Below, one piece after another: positions 32,132-40,033 of a DNA stretch of 64,000 nucleotides. The notes under the pieces were generated by a model that did no database searches, was not told the DNA's origin, and saw nothing but the letters and a program-made list of their open reading frames with translations. The DNA comes from Couchioplanes azureus (lineage in GTDB: Bacteria; Actinomycetota; Actinomycetes; Mycobacteriales; Micromonosporaceae), in the NCBI RefSeq assembly GCF_014648355.1, contig NZ_BMQY01000011.1:62001-126000 (forward strand). Direction: 5' to 3'. The position numbers and the translations under genes are program-made. Positions within the stretch are counted from its first letter, which is position 1. Each line of letters opens with the position of its first letter.

Positions 32132-32941
32132 GTGGCCAGCGAGCGGACACCGATCGACGAGACCGTGCCCCACTCCGCGCGGGTGTGGAACTACTGGCTC
32201 GGCGGCAAGGACAACTTCGAGATCGACCGGCAGGTCGGTGACGAGTTCGCCGGCTTCTACCCGGACATCGAGGCGGTCGCCCGCAGCTCGCGCGCGTTCC
32301 TCACCCGGGCGGTGACCTACCTGGTCGCCGATCGCGGCATCCGGCAACTGCTCGACATCGGTACGGGACTGCCGACCGTCGACAACACCCACCAGGTCGC
32401 GCAGGCGGCGGCGCCCGACGCCCGGATCGTCTACGTCGACAACGATCCGATGGTGCTGGCGTACGCCCGGGCCCTGCTCACCGGCACCCCGCAGGGCGCC
32501 ACCGAGTATCTCGACGCCGACCTGCGGGACCCGGACGAGGTCCTGGCCCTCGCCGGGCGCACCACGCTCGACCTGACGCAGCCCGTCGGCCTGATCCTCA
32601 TGAACATCCTCGGCCACGTGGCCGACCTGGACGAGGCGGTGGGCATCGTCCGGCGGCTGCTCGCGGGCCTCGCGCCGGGCAGCTTCCTGGTCACCGCGGA
32701 CGGCACCAACGTGATCGACGGCCCGGCCTTCGAGGAGGCCATCGCGGTGTGGAACGCCAACGCGCCGTTGTCGTACCATCTGCGGACGCCGGAGCAGCTC
32801 TCCCGCTTCCTGGCCGGGCTGGAGGTCGTCGAGCCCGGCCTGGTGCCGTGCTCGCGCTGGCGGCCCGCCCCGAGGGCGACCGCGGAGGAGCTGCGCGAGG
32901 TCGACGAGTACGGTGCGGTGGCGCGCAAGCCCGCGGCATGA
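32132..32941 (+). CDS. DUF574-type SAM-dependent methyltransferase
   Basis: This 269-residue protein belongs to the actinobacterial DUF574 methyltransferase family. The characteristic start is PHSARVWNYWLGGKDNFEIDR, followed by NRxF-like RSSRAFLTRAVTYL, motif I LLDIGTGLPTVDNTHQVA, the acidic YVDNDPMVLAYARALL and a C-terminal FLAGLEVVEPGLVP. These methyltransferases are highly multiplied in Streptomyces and relatives, with unknown small-molecule substrates. The gene is probably leaderless, with its own promoter just upstream, and lies seven bases before the next gene. Confidence 0.88.
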   Translation: MASERTPIDETVPHSARVWNYWLGGKDNFEIDRQVGDEFAGFYPDIEAVARSSRAFLTRAVTYLVADRGIRQLLDIGTGLPTVDNTHQVAQAAAPDARIVYVDNDPMVLAYARALLTGTPQGATEYLDADLRDPDEVLALAGRTTLDLTQPVGLILMNILGHVADLDEAVGIVRRLLAGLAPGSFLVTADGTNVIDGPAFEEAIAVWNANAPLSYHLRTPEQLSRFLAGLEVVEPGLVPCSRWRPAPRATAEELREVDEYGAVARKPAA

Positions 32942-32948
32942 TCGGGGC

Positions 32949-33842
32949 ATGGCAGAACCGCAGTTGCTGTCGGCGTACGCGGGACACTGGACCGGTGCCG
33001 GCACCGGCGTGACCGTGATCCTCCCGCCGCCGGGCACGGTGGCCTCCGGCGAGGTGCGCGGTGGCGCGCCGGCCACGCGGGAGTTCGCGCTGCTCGAGCC
33101 CACCCGCCTGGTCGACCGGGCGGACGCCGTGGTGCTGTCGGGCGGCTCCGCGTTCGGGCTCTCGGCGGCCGACGGGGTGATGGACCTGCTGCGCGAGCGG
33201 GGCAGCGGTTTCCCCACGCCGGCCGGGCCGGTGCCGATCGTGGTCGGCATGTCGATCTTCGACGACTCGGTGCGCACCGGCCCACCGGACGCCGCGGCCG
33301 GTCGCGAGGCCGCCCTGGCCGCCTGGTCCGGCGCGCCGCTCGCCACCGGCCGGGTCGGCGCGGGCACCGGCGCCTCCACGGGGAAATGGCGCCGGCGGCG
33401 CGACCCGGGCGGCCTCGGCCGGGCGGACGGCGCCGCGGGCACCGCCCGGATCGCCGCGGTCGCCGTGGTCAACGCCTGGGGTGACGTCCTCGCCGCCGAC
33501 GGCTCACCGATCTTCGCCGCCGCGGCGGCTCCGGGAGCCATGCCGCCGCCGGCGGCACCGGCCGGACTCGCCAACACCACGGTGGCGGTGGTGCTGACCG
33601 ACGCCCGTTTGTCCAAGAACGACTGTCACCTGCTGGCCCAGAGCGGCCATGCCGGCTTCGCGCGGGCGATGCACCCCGCGCACTCCCGGTTCGACGGCGA
33701 CGCGGTGGTCGCCCTCGCGACCGGCGAGGTCACCGAGGGCTTCGACCTCGACCTGGTACGGGCGGTGGCGGCCGAGACGGTCGCGGCGGCGATCCGCGAC
33801 GCGGTGGCCCCGCCGGTGGACGCGCCCGGCGAGACACGGTGA
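32949..33842 (+). CDS. P1-family (S58, DmpA-like) peptidase/amidohydrolase
   Basis: The 297-residue Ntn-type hydrolase is of the DmpA/NylC family, made as a precursor that cleaves itself. The predicted scissile site is Asn209-Thr210 in GLANTTVAVVLTDARLSKNDC, with Thr210 the nucleophile. SGGSAFGLSAADGVMDLL and the GAGTGASTGKW loop are also family motifs. Members hydrolyse N-terminal or beta-peptide amide bonds or nylon oligomers. ATG 32949 has a weak binding site (ATCGGGGC). It converges with the XRE regulator gene, five bases apart. Confidence 0.86.
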   Translation: MAEPQLLSAYAGHWTGAGTGVTVILPPPGTVASGEVRGGAPATREFALLEPTRLVDRADAVVLSGGSAFGLSAADGVMDLLRERGSGFPTPAGPVPIVVGMSIFDDSVRTGPPDAAAGREAALAAWSGAPLATGRVGAGTGASTGKWRRRRDPGGLGRADGAAGTARIAAVAVVNAWGDVLAADGSPIFAAAAAPGAMPPPAAPAGLANTTVAVVLTDARLSKNDCHLLAQSGHAGFARAMHPAHSRFDGDAVVALATGEVTEGFDLDLVRAVAAETVAAAIRDAVAPPVDAPGETR

Positions 33843-33847
33843 GTCTC

Positions 33848-35068
33848 CTACGGCCGTGACGCGGCGCCCGCCCGCATGCGGGCGTACAGTCCGCGCAGCG
33901 CGGTGCCACCGGCCTGCCGGCGGGACCGCTCGAGCAGGGCCAGGACGGTCTCCGCGAGCTCGGCCGACGTGCGGACGTGCTGCGGCGCGATCCGCTCCGC
34001 GGTGAGCAGCAGGCGGATCGCCTCGCGATCCCGTCCGCCGATGCGGGCCAGCGCCCGGGCGGCGTCGGCGTAGTAGAACACCTGCCGGACGCCGGCCGGG
34101 ATCGCGGCCGGATCGGTGCCCCGGGCGATCTCCACCACCAGCCCGGGGTCGCCGTGGTCCACCTCGATGCTCATCCGCCAGATGTTCACGTTGGTGGGCC
34201 CGAAGAACATGCTCATCGTGCTGGTCTCGCCGGTCCGGCGGGCCAGCTCGGCCGCCTCGGCCAGCCAGTCCCGGCTGTCGTCGAGCCGCTGCCGGCAGCG
34301 GCCGGCCAGCGCGGCGACCAGGTGCAGCGAGCCGAGCGCCTCCGGGCCGCCGGGCCGGCCGAGGTGGCGGCCCAGATCGTCCACGGCCCGCTCGGCGAGC
34401 GTCTGCCCCCGCTGGTACGACCCGCAGGCGATGGCCGCCCGGGCCAGCGCGTACGCCGCGTGTCCCCGCAGCACGGGGTCGCCGGCCGCGTCCGCCGCGT
34501 CGCGGCACCGCTGCGCGGCCAGCCACGCGTCCGCGGGATGCCCGAGGTTGCGCAGCACCGAGAAGGCGATGGAGGTCGCGTCGCAGAGCAGCCGCAGCGC
34601 CTCGCGATGGTCCGGCCCGGCCGTCTCGGTGTGCAGGTCGCGCAGCAGGTCCGGGAGCAGGCGGGCGGCGCCGGCGTAGTCGCACGCCTGGTGCAGGGCA
34701 TCGGCCAGGGCGACGCTGCGGCGCAGTTCGGCCACCGGCGGCGCGGGCCCGGCCGGCGGCTCGGTCAGGTCGATGTCGACGAGGGCCCGGCGCAGGCCGA
34801 GCACGCCGGCCCGGGCCGCCGCGGTCGTCCGGTCGACGGCCGGCACGTCGGTGCCGGCCAGCTCGGCCGGCGTGCACTCCAGCGCGCCGGCGATCGCCGC
34901 GAGCATGAACCGGTTGTCGGCGGCTTGCCGCCCCCGTTCGATCCGGCTCCAGGTGGCGTGCGAGACGCCGGCCCTGCTGGCGGCGTACCGGATGCTCCAG
35001 CCGCGGAGCAGTCGGCCCGCGCGGATCCGGTCGCCGACGGCGGGATCCACGCTCCGTCGTGGGGTCAT
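33848..35068 (-). CDS. XRE-family regulator with TPR-like C-terminal region
   Basis: The 406-residue protein has an N-terminal helix-turn-helix (residues about 10-65: IRAGRLLRGWSIRYAASRAGVSHATWSRIERGR), then an all-helical Ala/Leu-rich region (100-400) that resembles tetratricopeptide repeats. Such proteins in actinomycetes often act as peptide-sensing or developmental regulators. ATG 35068 is chosen because upstream codons lose coding character. The gene is downstream of the lipase gene and separated from it by a terminator, so it is probably transcribed alone. Confidence 0.85.
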   Translation of the reverse strand: MTPRRSVDPAVGDRIRAGRLLRGWSIRYAASRAGVSHATWSRIERGRQAADNRFMLAAIAGALECTPAELAGTDVPAVDRTTAAARAGVLGLRRALVDIDLTEPPAGPAPPVAELRRSVALADALHQACDYAGAARLLPDLLRDLHTETAGPDHREALRLLCDATSIAFSVLRNLGHPADAWLAAQRCRDAADAAGDPVLRGHAAYALARAAIACGSYQRGQTLAERAVDDLGRHLGRPGGPEALGSLHLVAALAGRCRQRLDDSRDWLAEAAELARRTGETSTMSMFFGPTNVNIWRMSIEVDHGDPGLVVEIARGTDPAAIPAGVRQVFYYADAARALARIGGRDREAIRLLLTAERIAPQHVRTSAELAETVLALLERSRRQAGGTALRGLYARMRAGAASRP

Positions 35069-35135
35069 GCGAACGACGGTAGCGCCGCCGCACCGACCGG
35101 TGGTGCATCGCTGTACCGCTGCGGTGCGCGGACGG

Positions 35136-35175
35136 GACGGCACCCCATGCGGGGGTGGTCGCGTGGGGTGCCGTC
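35136..35175 (-). terminator. Rho-independent terminator after the lipase gene
   Basis: A 12-base inverted repeat, GACGGCACCCCA at 35136-35147 and its complement at 35164-35175, with a 16-base loop, stands 27 bases beyond the lipase stop on the minus strand. It should end the lipase transcript before the XRE gene. Confidence 0.68.
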
Positions 35176-35202
35176 GTCGGTGAGGGGGTGGGTCGGGACG
35201 CC

Positions 35203-36318
35203 TCAGGTGAAGCGGGCGGCGATCCAGTCGGCGACGGTCTCCACGGAGGCGAAGACGGCGCCGTCGTGGGTCTCGCCCGGCAGCGGGACGAACTCGACCG
35301 GCTGGCCGTAGTGCGACAGCTGGTCGAGCAGGAAGCCGGCGGTGATGTCGTACGGGACCGCGTCGTCGTCGGTGCCCTGCACGATGAGGATCGGGGCGCT
35401 CGGCGCCACGGTGGCCGGGTTGCCGTACCGGGCGAGCCGGGCCAGCACGGTCGGGGAGACCACGCCGCCGGGGACCAGCTGTTCCGGGGTGAGCGGGGCG
35501 TACGCGGCGAGGATCTCGTTCAGGCAGCCGGTCTGCAGCACCGACGTGCGTTGCCGGGCCGGCGGAGCCAGGTAGGCGGCGGGGTTGAAGGCCGGCTCGA
35601 CGGCGTTGATGCCGTACAGCGCCATCACCAGGTAGCCCTGCCCGGGGGTGCCCGGGATGTACGGCGCGATCTGGTCGAGGTTCGACACCGGTGCGATGGC
35701 CGCCACGCCCGTCAGCACCAGCGGCCCGTCGTAGGCGGGCGCGAGCTGCCCGGCGAACAACGCCCCCTGGCCGCCCTGGGAGTGGCCGTCCACGGCGTAC
35801 TGGGTGGACAGCTCGCCGTCGAGGTTGCGGGCCGCCTTGACGCTGTCGATGACGGCGCGGCCCTCGCTGTTGCCCACCAGGTACGGGTGGGCGTCCGGGG
35901 TGCCGAGACCCGGGTAGTCGGGGGCGGCGACCGTCCAGCCGCGGCGGAGCAGCCCGGCGATCGCCGCGCGGGCCTCGGGCCAGAACACGGCCTGGCTGGC
36001 CGACGGCGCGCACCGGTCGGCGAGGCCGGTCGTGCCGTGGCTCCACGCCACCGTCCGGTTCGCCTTGCCGCTGCGGGGCGTGAGGATCAGCCCGGTGGCG
36101 ACGGTGGTGACACCGCTGACCGTGGTGGTGACGTACTGGATGCGCTTGCCGGTGGCCAGCGTGCTCAGCTCGCTCGGGAGCGTCGCGCCGGCGGCCGAGA
36201 GCACGGTGCCGGGGGAGACCAGGGCGTGCGCGGGGCCGCCGGTGCCGGCCAGGACGCCGGCGGCGGCGAGGACGGCGGCGGCGAGGACGGCGAGTCGTCG
36301 CCGGAGCGCTGCTCTCAT
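35203..36318 (-). CDS. Secreted alpha/beta-hydrolase (secretory lipase family)
   Basis: The 371-residue protein begins with a signal peptide (MRAALRRRLAVLAAAVLAAAGVL..., cleavage probably near AHA, residue 32). The nucleophile elbow is DGHSQGG, the oxyanion region is VAWSHGTTG, and IQGTDDDAVP plus GETHDGAVF supply the Asp and His of the triad. The overall order matches the fungal/actinobacterial secretory lipase (LIP) family. The start is ATG 36318, with GAGGAAG upstream on this strand. It probably hydrolyses lipids or esters outside the cell. Confidence 0.84.
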   Translation of the reverse strand: MRAALRRRLAVLAAAVLAAAGVLAGTGGPAHALVSPGTVLSAAGATLPSELSTLATGKRIQYVTTTVSGVTTVATGLILTPRSGKANRTVAWSHGTTGLADRCAPSASQAVFWPEARAAIAGLLRRGWTVAAPDYPGLGTPDAHPYLVGNSEGRAVIDSVKAARNLDGELSTQYAVDGHSQGGQGALFAGQLAPAYDGPLVLTGVAAIAPVSNLDQIAPYIPGTPGQGYLVMALYGINAVEPAFNPAAYLAPPARQRTSVLQTGCLNEILAAYAPLTPEQLVPGGVVSPTVLARLARYGNPATVAPSAPILIVQGTDDDAVPYDITAGFLLDQLSHYGQPVEFVPLPGETHDGAVFASVETVADWIAARFT

Positions 36319-36394
36319 GGGGTTCTTCCTCTCGCGGGCATGGGGTGGTACGGGCACGGTGGTGCGGTGGGGGCGAGGGGATTTCCGGCGGGGG

Positions 36395-37576
36395 TCAGGC
36401 GAAGTGGTCGGCGATCCGGCGCAGCGCGGTGACGGTCTCGCGGTCGCGGGCCTCGTCGTCCTCGCAGGGCCAGGCGCTGCACTTGACGATGACGACGCCG
36501 GCGGCGGGGTCGACGAAGAGGTACTGGCCGTGCACGCCCAGGCCGGTGAAGGCGTGGAAGCAGCTCTCGCCGAGGGTCCACCACTGGTTGGCGTACCCGT
36601 AGTGGTCGTAGCCGCTGGCGCCGAGCGCGCCGACCGAGAGGTGGGGCAGGCCGGTGCCGCGGCTGCGGCGTACCCATGCGGCGCTCAGCAGCCGGCGGTC
36701 GCCGGCGACGCCGTCGTCGGCCATGAGCAGGCCGACCCGGGCGAGGTCGCGGGCGGTGGCGTTGAAGGCGCCGGCGCCGATGGCGGTCCGCGGGTGGGAG
36801 CGGGTCAGCCCGTAGTACGCGTCGCGCTCGGCGCCGATGCGCGACCACAGGCGCTCGGACGCGTACGCCGCCAGCGACCGCCCGGTGGCCGCCTCCAACA
36901 CCCAGCCCAGCATCTGGGCGTCGAAGGTGGAGTAGTTGAAGCGCTCGCCGATGGCGCCGGTCCGCGGCAGGGAGCGGATGATCGCCGCGACGTCGCCGCC
37001 GTTGAGCGCGGCCCGCTCGAAGCGCCGGATGGCGCTGTCGGTCGTCTCCCAGGTCTCCAGGTCGCCGACGCCGCTGGTCATGTCCAGCAGGTCGGCCAGG
37101 GTGGTGCCGTCGTAGGCCGTGCCGGCGAAGTCGCGGCGGTAGTCGGTGACCTGGTCCTTGACGCTGCCGATCGCGCCCTCGGCCAGCGCGATGCCGATGA
37201 GGACGCTGGTGACCGACTTGGACAGGGAGAAGAGCTGCATGCGGGTGTGCGGCCCGGCGAACATCCCCGGGTAGCTCTCGTGCACGATCGCGCCGTGGTG
37301 CAGCACGACGAACGCCGTGGTGAAGGTGCGCCGGTGCAGGTCGGCGAGGCTCAGGTCGCGGTCGTCGAAGCGGTAGGTGAGGTCGAGGGGCTCGGGTGCG
37401 GTGGGCAGCGGCCGGACGGCCGGGCCGCGGGCGACCCGCTCGGTCGGCATCAGCCAGTTCATGTGGGTGAAGGTGAACTCGTTGAACGGGCGGCGCATGA
37501 CCAGGTCGCTCCGGCGGTCCCACCACGAGGGAGGGTCGCCGGCCTGGACGGCCGGTTGCTGCGTCGTGCTCGTCAT
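36395..37576 (-). CDS. Serine beta-lactamase-like hydrolase (class C/esterase fold)
   Basis: The 393-residue protein belongs to the beta-lactamase/D-aminopeptidase/esterase EstB group. The SxxK motif is FSLSKSVTS (about residue 112), the second motif is FNYSTFDAQ (Tyr of YxN-like), and the third region is QYLFVDPAAGVV with the usual hydrophobic beta strand. No signal peptide is seen, which points to a cytoplasmic esterase or amidase rather than a resistance enzyme. ATG 37576 follows AAGGGGAAT. It lies one base after the stop of the gene at 37578, so the two are co-transcribed. Confidence 0.82.
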   Translation of the reverse strand: MTSTTQQPAVQAGDPPSWWDRRSDLVMRRPFNEFTFTHMNWLMPTERVARGPAVRPLPTAPEPLDLTYRFDDRDLSLADLHRRTFTTAFVVLHHGAIVHESYPGMFAGPHTRMQLFSLSKSVTSVLIGIALAEGAIGSVKDQVTDYRRDFAGTAYDGTTLADLLDMTSGVGDLETWETTDSAIRRFERAALNGGDVAAIIRSLPRTGAIGERFNYSTFDAQMLGWVLEAATGRSLAAYASERLWSRIGAERDAYYGLTRSHPRTAIGAGAFNATARDLARVGLLMADDGVAGDRRLLSAAWVRRSRGTGLPHLSVGALGASGYDHYGYANQWWTLGESCFHAFTGLGVHGQYLFVDPAAGVVIVKCSAWPCEDDEARDRETVTALRRIADHFA

Positions 37577-37577
37577 G

Positions 37578-38516
37578 TCATTCCCCTTGTCCCCGGGGTT
37601 CCTCTGTCCGTCTCGCGACACTGCGCTCGATGGTGCGGTCGGCGGGACGCGCTCGGTTCGAGACGCTTCGGAACTGTTCACGAAGGGTCGAGCCGGTGGG
37701 TTCAGCGACCGGTTCGAGGTACCCGGCGAGGATGCCGAGGACGGCCATGCCGACCAGGTTGCCGGCGGGGTCGTCGCCGACGATGCCGGCGCCAGGGTCG
37801 CCCAGGTGGTGCAGGGCGAAGCCCTCGGTGACCGCGGCGAGCATGTACGCGAGCTGGTCGAGGGTCACCCCGGGGCGCAGCTGGAAGCCGCGGGAGGCGA
37901 AGGTGGACTCGTAGATCTTCTTCCACGGCTCGAGGGCGCCGGCGTAGTTGTTGGAGATCGCCTCGTGGATGCCGTCGTTGCGGTCGGCGGTGGCGACCAT
38001 GATCAGTTGCAGCCGGAACAGCGGCATCCGGCAGATCGCCTGCAGCTCGTGGAAGGTGGCCCGGTCGATGGCGTCGACGAAGCTCTCCTCGTCGTCCAGC
38101 CAGCCCCGGGTCTCGACCTCCGCGTTGTACTGCGGGTCGTAATTCATGGCGTGGAAAAGGAAGGTCAGCAGGTCGTTGAGGTAGTCGTCGTGGGTCGCCC
38201 AGGTGGCGCGATAGGGGCCGTCGCCCTTCTGCCGCAGGAACGGCGGTGCGAGATTCTCCATCTCACGCGACAATGCGCGCTCGGTGAGGAACCGCAGGCC
38301 CGACCAGTACTGCTTGCGGCCGTCGGCGGCCGGCGGCTCCGGGCAGGCGCCGAGGTTCTGCTCGACCAGGTTGGCGCCGGCCTTCAGGTACGACGCGACC
38401 TTCGGCGAGTTGACCAGCGCGGCGCGGGTCGCCTCCCGGACTCCCTTGACACGCGTGACGATGCCGGAAAAGTCCTGGTTATAGGGGAAAGGCAGATCCT
38501 TCTTGCCGAGCGTCAT
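37578..38516 (-). CDS. Helical protein of unknown function
   Basis: A 312-residue protein starts at ATG 38516 (MTLGKKDLPFPYNQDFSG). It is mainly alpha-helical. The middle (HDDYLNDLLTFLFHAM, FVDAIDRATFHELQAICRMPLFRLQLIMVAT) and the later LDQLAYMLAAVTEGFALHHLGDP resemble ligand-binding domains of TetR-type regulators. The first 100 residues do not show a helix-turn-helix that I can recognise, so I do not assign it as a regulator. It is first in an operon with the beta-lactamase-like gene. A pair of inverted 8-base elements lies upstream. Confidence 0.65.
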   Translation of the reverse strand: MTLGKKDLPFPYNQDFSGIVTRVKGVREATRAALVNSPKVASYLKAGANLVEQNLGACPEPPAADGRKQYWSGLRFLTERALSREMENLAPPFLRQKGDGPYRATWATHDDYLNDLLTFLFHAMNYDPQYNAEVETRGWLDDEESFVDAIDRATFHELQAICRMPLFRLQLIMVATADRNDGIHEAISNNYAGALEPWKKIYESTFASRGFQLRPGVTLDQLAYMLAAVTEGFALHHLGDPGAGIVGDDPAGNLVGMAVLGILAGYLEPVAEPTGSTLREQFRSVSNRARPADRTIERSVARRTEEPRGQGE

Positions 38517-38547
38517 ACCGCAATTCTTTGTCCGATTCCCCGGCTGG

Positions 38548-38598
38548 GACAAGTGCGCGGGTGCGTAGTACTCGGAGGCTAGGCCTCGCACACTTGTC
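38548..38598. promoter_or_regulatory. Inverted repeat GACAAGTG...CACTTGTC upstream of the helical-protein operon
   Basis: GACAAGTG at 38548-38555 is exactly mirrored by CACTTGTC at 38591-38598, centres 43 bases apart, about four helical turns. The pair lies 32 to 82 bases before the operon start at 38516 on the minus strand, and roughly 165 to 215 bases before the plus-strand gene at 38762. Two facing half-sites at this spacing could allow looping by a dimeric regulator. Confidence 0.5.
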
Positions 38599-38761
38599 AA
38601 TATCGAGAAATATGACTTTGCGTAGCCGATCCACAACACGCCGAAAATGGTCGTGCGCGGCAGGGCCGGGAACAGGAACAAAACGCCCGGCCGTCGGCGA
38701 TCCGGAGAGCGCGGTCGAGCCGTTCCGGGCCGGGTCGCGGCCATCGGGTATAACCGGGCGC

Positions 38762-39373
38762 ATGCAGAGTGAAGCGCTCGTGGGTCTGCTCGGCGAGGTG
38801 CCGGGCACGGAGGTGTCGGTCAAGGCCGGCGTGGTGACGGTCCACGTGCCGGCGATCGGCGACTCGGTCCGTGTGGCGGTCCGCGACGTGCTCGGCTTCG
38901 AGCAGGTCGTCGTGCCGACCGGGGACCCCGGCCTCCAGCTCGGCATCCGGCGCGGCCACGAGGAGCTCCCGCTGATCGTCACCGTGGGCGACGTGGTCTT
39001 CATGCCGGCGTACGCCGCCGACATGCTGGTGCGCGGCGCCGAGGTGCGGGTGCCGGCCGTGCCGGACCTGATCGCCTACTCGGAGATGCACCGCGACGTG
39101 CGGGCCCTCGGGCGCGCCGTCGACGTCGAGGGCGCCGAGTTCGACGACGACATGCTCGCCGCCACTCTGCTCGCGCACCGCTGCTTCCTGGCCGGGGCGG
39201 TCCGGGTCGGCCTGTGGCCGGTGCGGGTGGCGGCCTGGTGGGAGTACTGCTGGGCGCGGGTCGGCGGCCGGCTGCCGCTGGGCCCGTTCCGCCCCGACCC
39301 GGCCTGGGACAAGCTGATGGCCGACGTCGCCGAGGCGCGCCGGCGCACCGCCCAGCCCGCCCACCGGGACTGA
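38762..39373 (+). CDS. Hypothetical protein
   Basis: The 203-residue protein starts at ATG 38762 (MQSEALVGLLGEVPGTEVSV) without a clear ribosome binding site. Residues 1-90 alternate strands; the later part has PDLIAYSEMHRDVRALGRA, a helical segment DDDMLAATLLAHRCFLAGAVRVGLW, and a Trp-rich AAWWEYCW. No known family is recognised. Codon use is normal for the genome and the gene ends before a strong shared terminator. Confidence 0.68.
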   Translation: MQSEALVGLLGEVPGTEVSVKAGVVTVHVPAIGDSVRVAVRDVLGFEQVVVPTGDPGLQLGIRRGHEELPLIVTVGDVVFMPAYAADMLVRGAEVRVPAVPDLIAYSEMHRDVRALGRAVDVEGAEFDDDMLAATLLAHRCFLAGAVRVGLWPVRVAAWWEYCWARVGGRLPLGPFRPDPAWDKLMADVAEARRRTAQPAHRD

Positions 39374-39381
39374 GCGCGGCA

Positions 39382-39412
39382 CAAGGGGCACACCGGTGAG
39401 GTGTGCCCCTTG
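39382..39412. terminator. Bidirectional terminator
   Basis: A 13-base perfect stem (CAAGGGGCACACC at 39382-39394 with 39400-39412) and a five-base loop separate the convergent genes ending at 39373 and 39441. It should end transcription from both sides. Confidence 0.82.
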
Positions 39413-39440
39413 CCCCCGTGGGGAGATCGGCTCGGCGCGG

Positions 39441-39869
39441 TCAGCAGACCTTGCTGGTGGAGCCGCCGACCGAGTTCAGGTAGCCGGTCACGTGCGTGCA
39501 GTGCGACGCGGTGTTCGCCGGGGCGCCCCACAGCTCCTTGCGGGTCGTGTTGTTCGCCGTGCCCATGCCGTAGTCCGAGCCGCTGTCCGAGTGGTCGACG
39601 ACGTGCACGTGCAGGTCCCACTTGCTGTGCGTGTTGCGGTACTGCTCCCACACGTAGATGTAGGCGTAGTTGTAGCCGCAGCCGTAGTACTGCTTGACCG
39701 ACGCGGCCTCCATGCCGCCGACCTTGAGCACCCGCGTCGTGCCGATCTGGCGCACGTCGCCGCAGCTGGCGGGCGTGCTCGCCAGGGCGGGCGTCGGGTT
39801 GAGCACGGTCACGACGCCGGCGGCGGCGAGCGCGGCGGCGCCGGCGAGGGTCCGGCTGAGGATCGACAT
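39441..39869 (-). CDS. Small secreted protein sharing a domain with the neighbouring kinase
   Basis: The 142-residue protein has a signal peptide (MSILSRTLAGAAALAAAGVV..., cleavage probably after ALA, about residue 31). The mature part has five Cys and many aromatic residues: VGGMEAASVKQYYGCGYNYAYIYVWEQYRN. That stretch matches the C-terminal, extracytoplasmic end of the divergently transcribed kinase at 40034, which reads VGGQKAVSVKQYWSPGCRKVMAYAWVWKQYRD. Start ATG 39869 has AAGGGA upstream. It may be a ligand, competitor or partner for the kinase's sensor; the function is unknown. Confidence 0.72.
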   Translation of the reverse strand: MSILSRTLAGAAALAAAGVVTVLNPTPALASTPASCGDVRQIGTTRVLKVGGMEAASVKQYYGCGYNYAYIYVWEQYRNTHSKWDLHVHVVDHSDSGSDYGMGTANNTTRKELWGAPANTASHCTHVTGYLNSVGGSTSKVC

Positions 39870-40033
39870 GAGGTTTCCCTTCCCTTTTCGTTTGGCCGTG
39901 CCAGAAAAGCAGCCGGCACCGGGTGGCGGACAGGTGTCGAAACGGCCACCGTTCCCTCCCCTGGGGCGCCGGGCGGGGCTCGGTATCATCGCCTCGCCCA
40001 ATCACGAGCTCCGGCGAAGACGGGGAGGCGACC

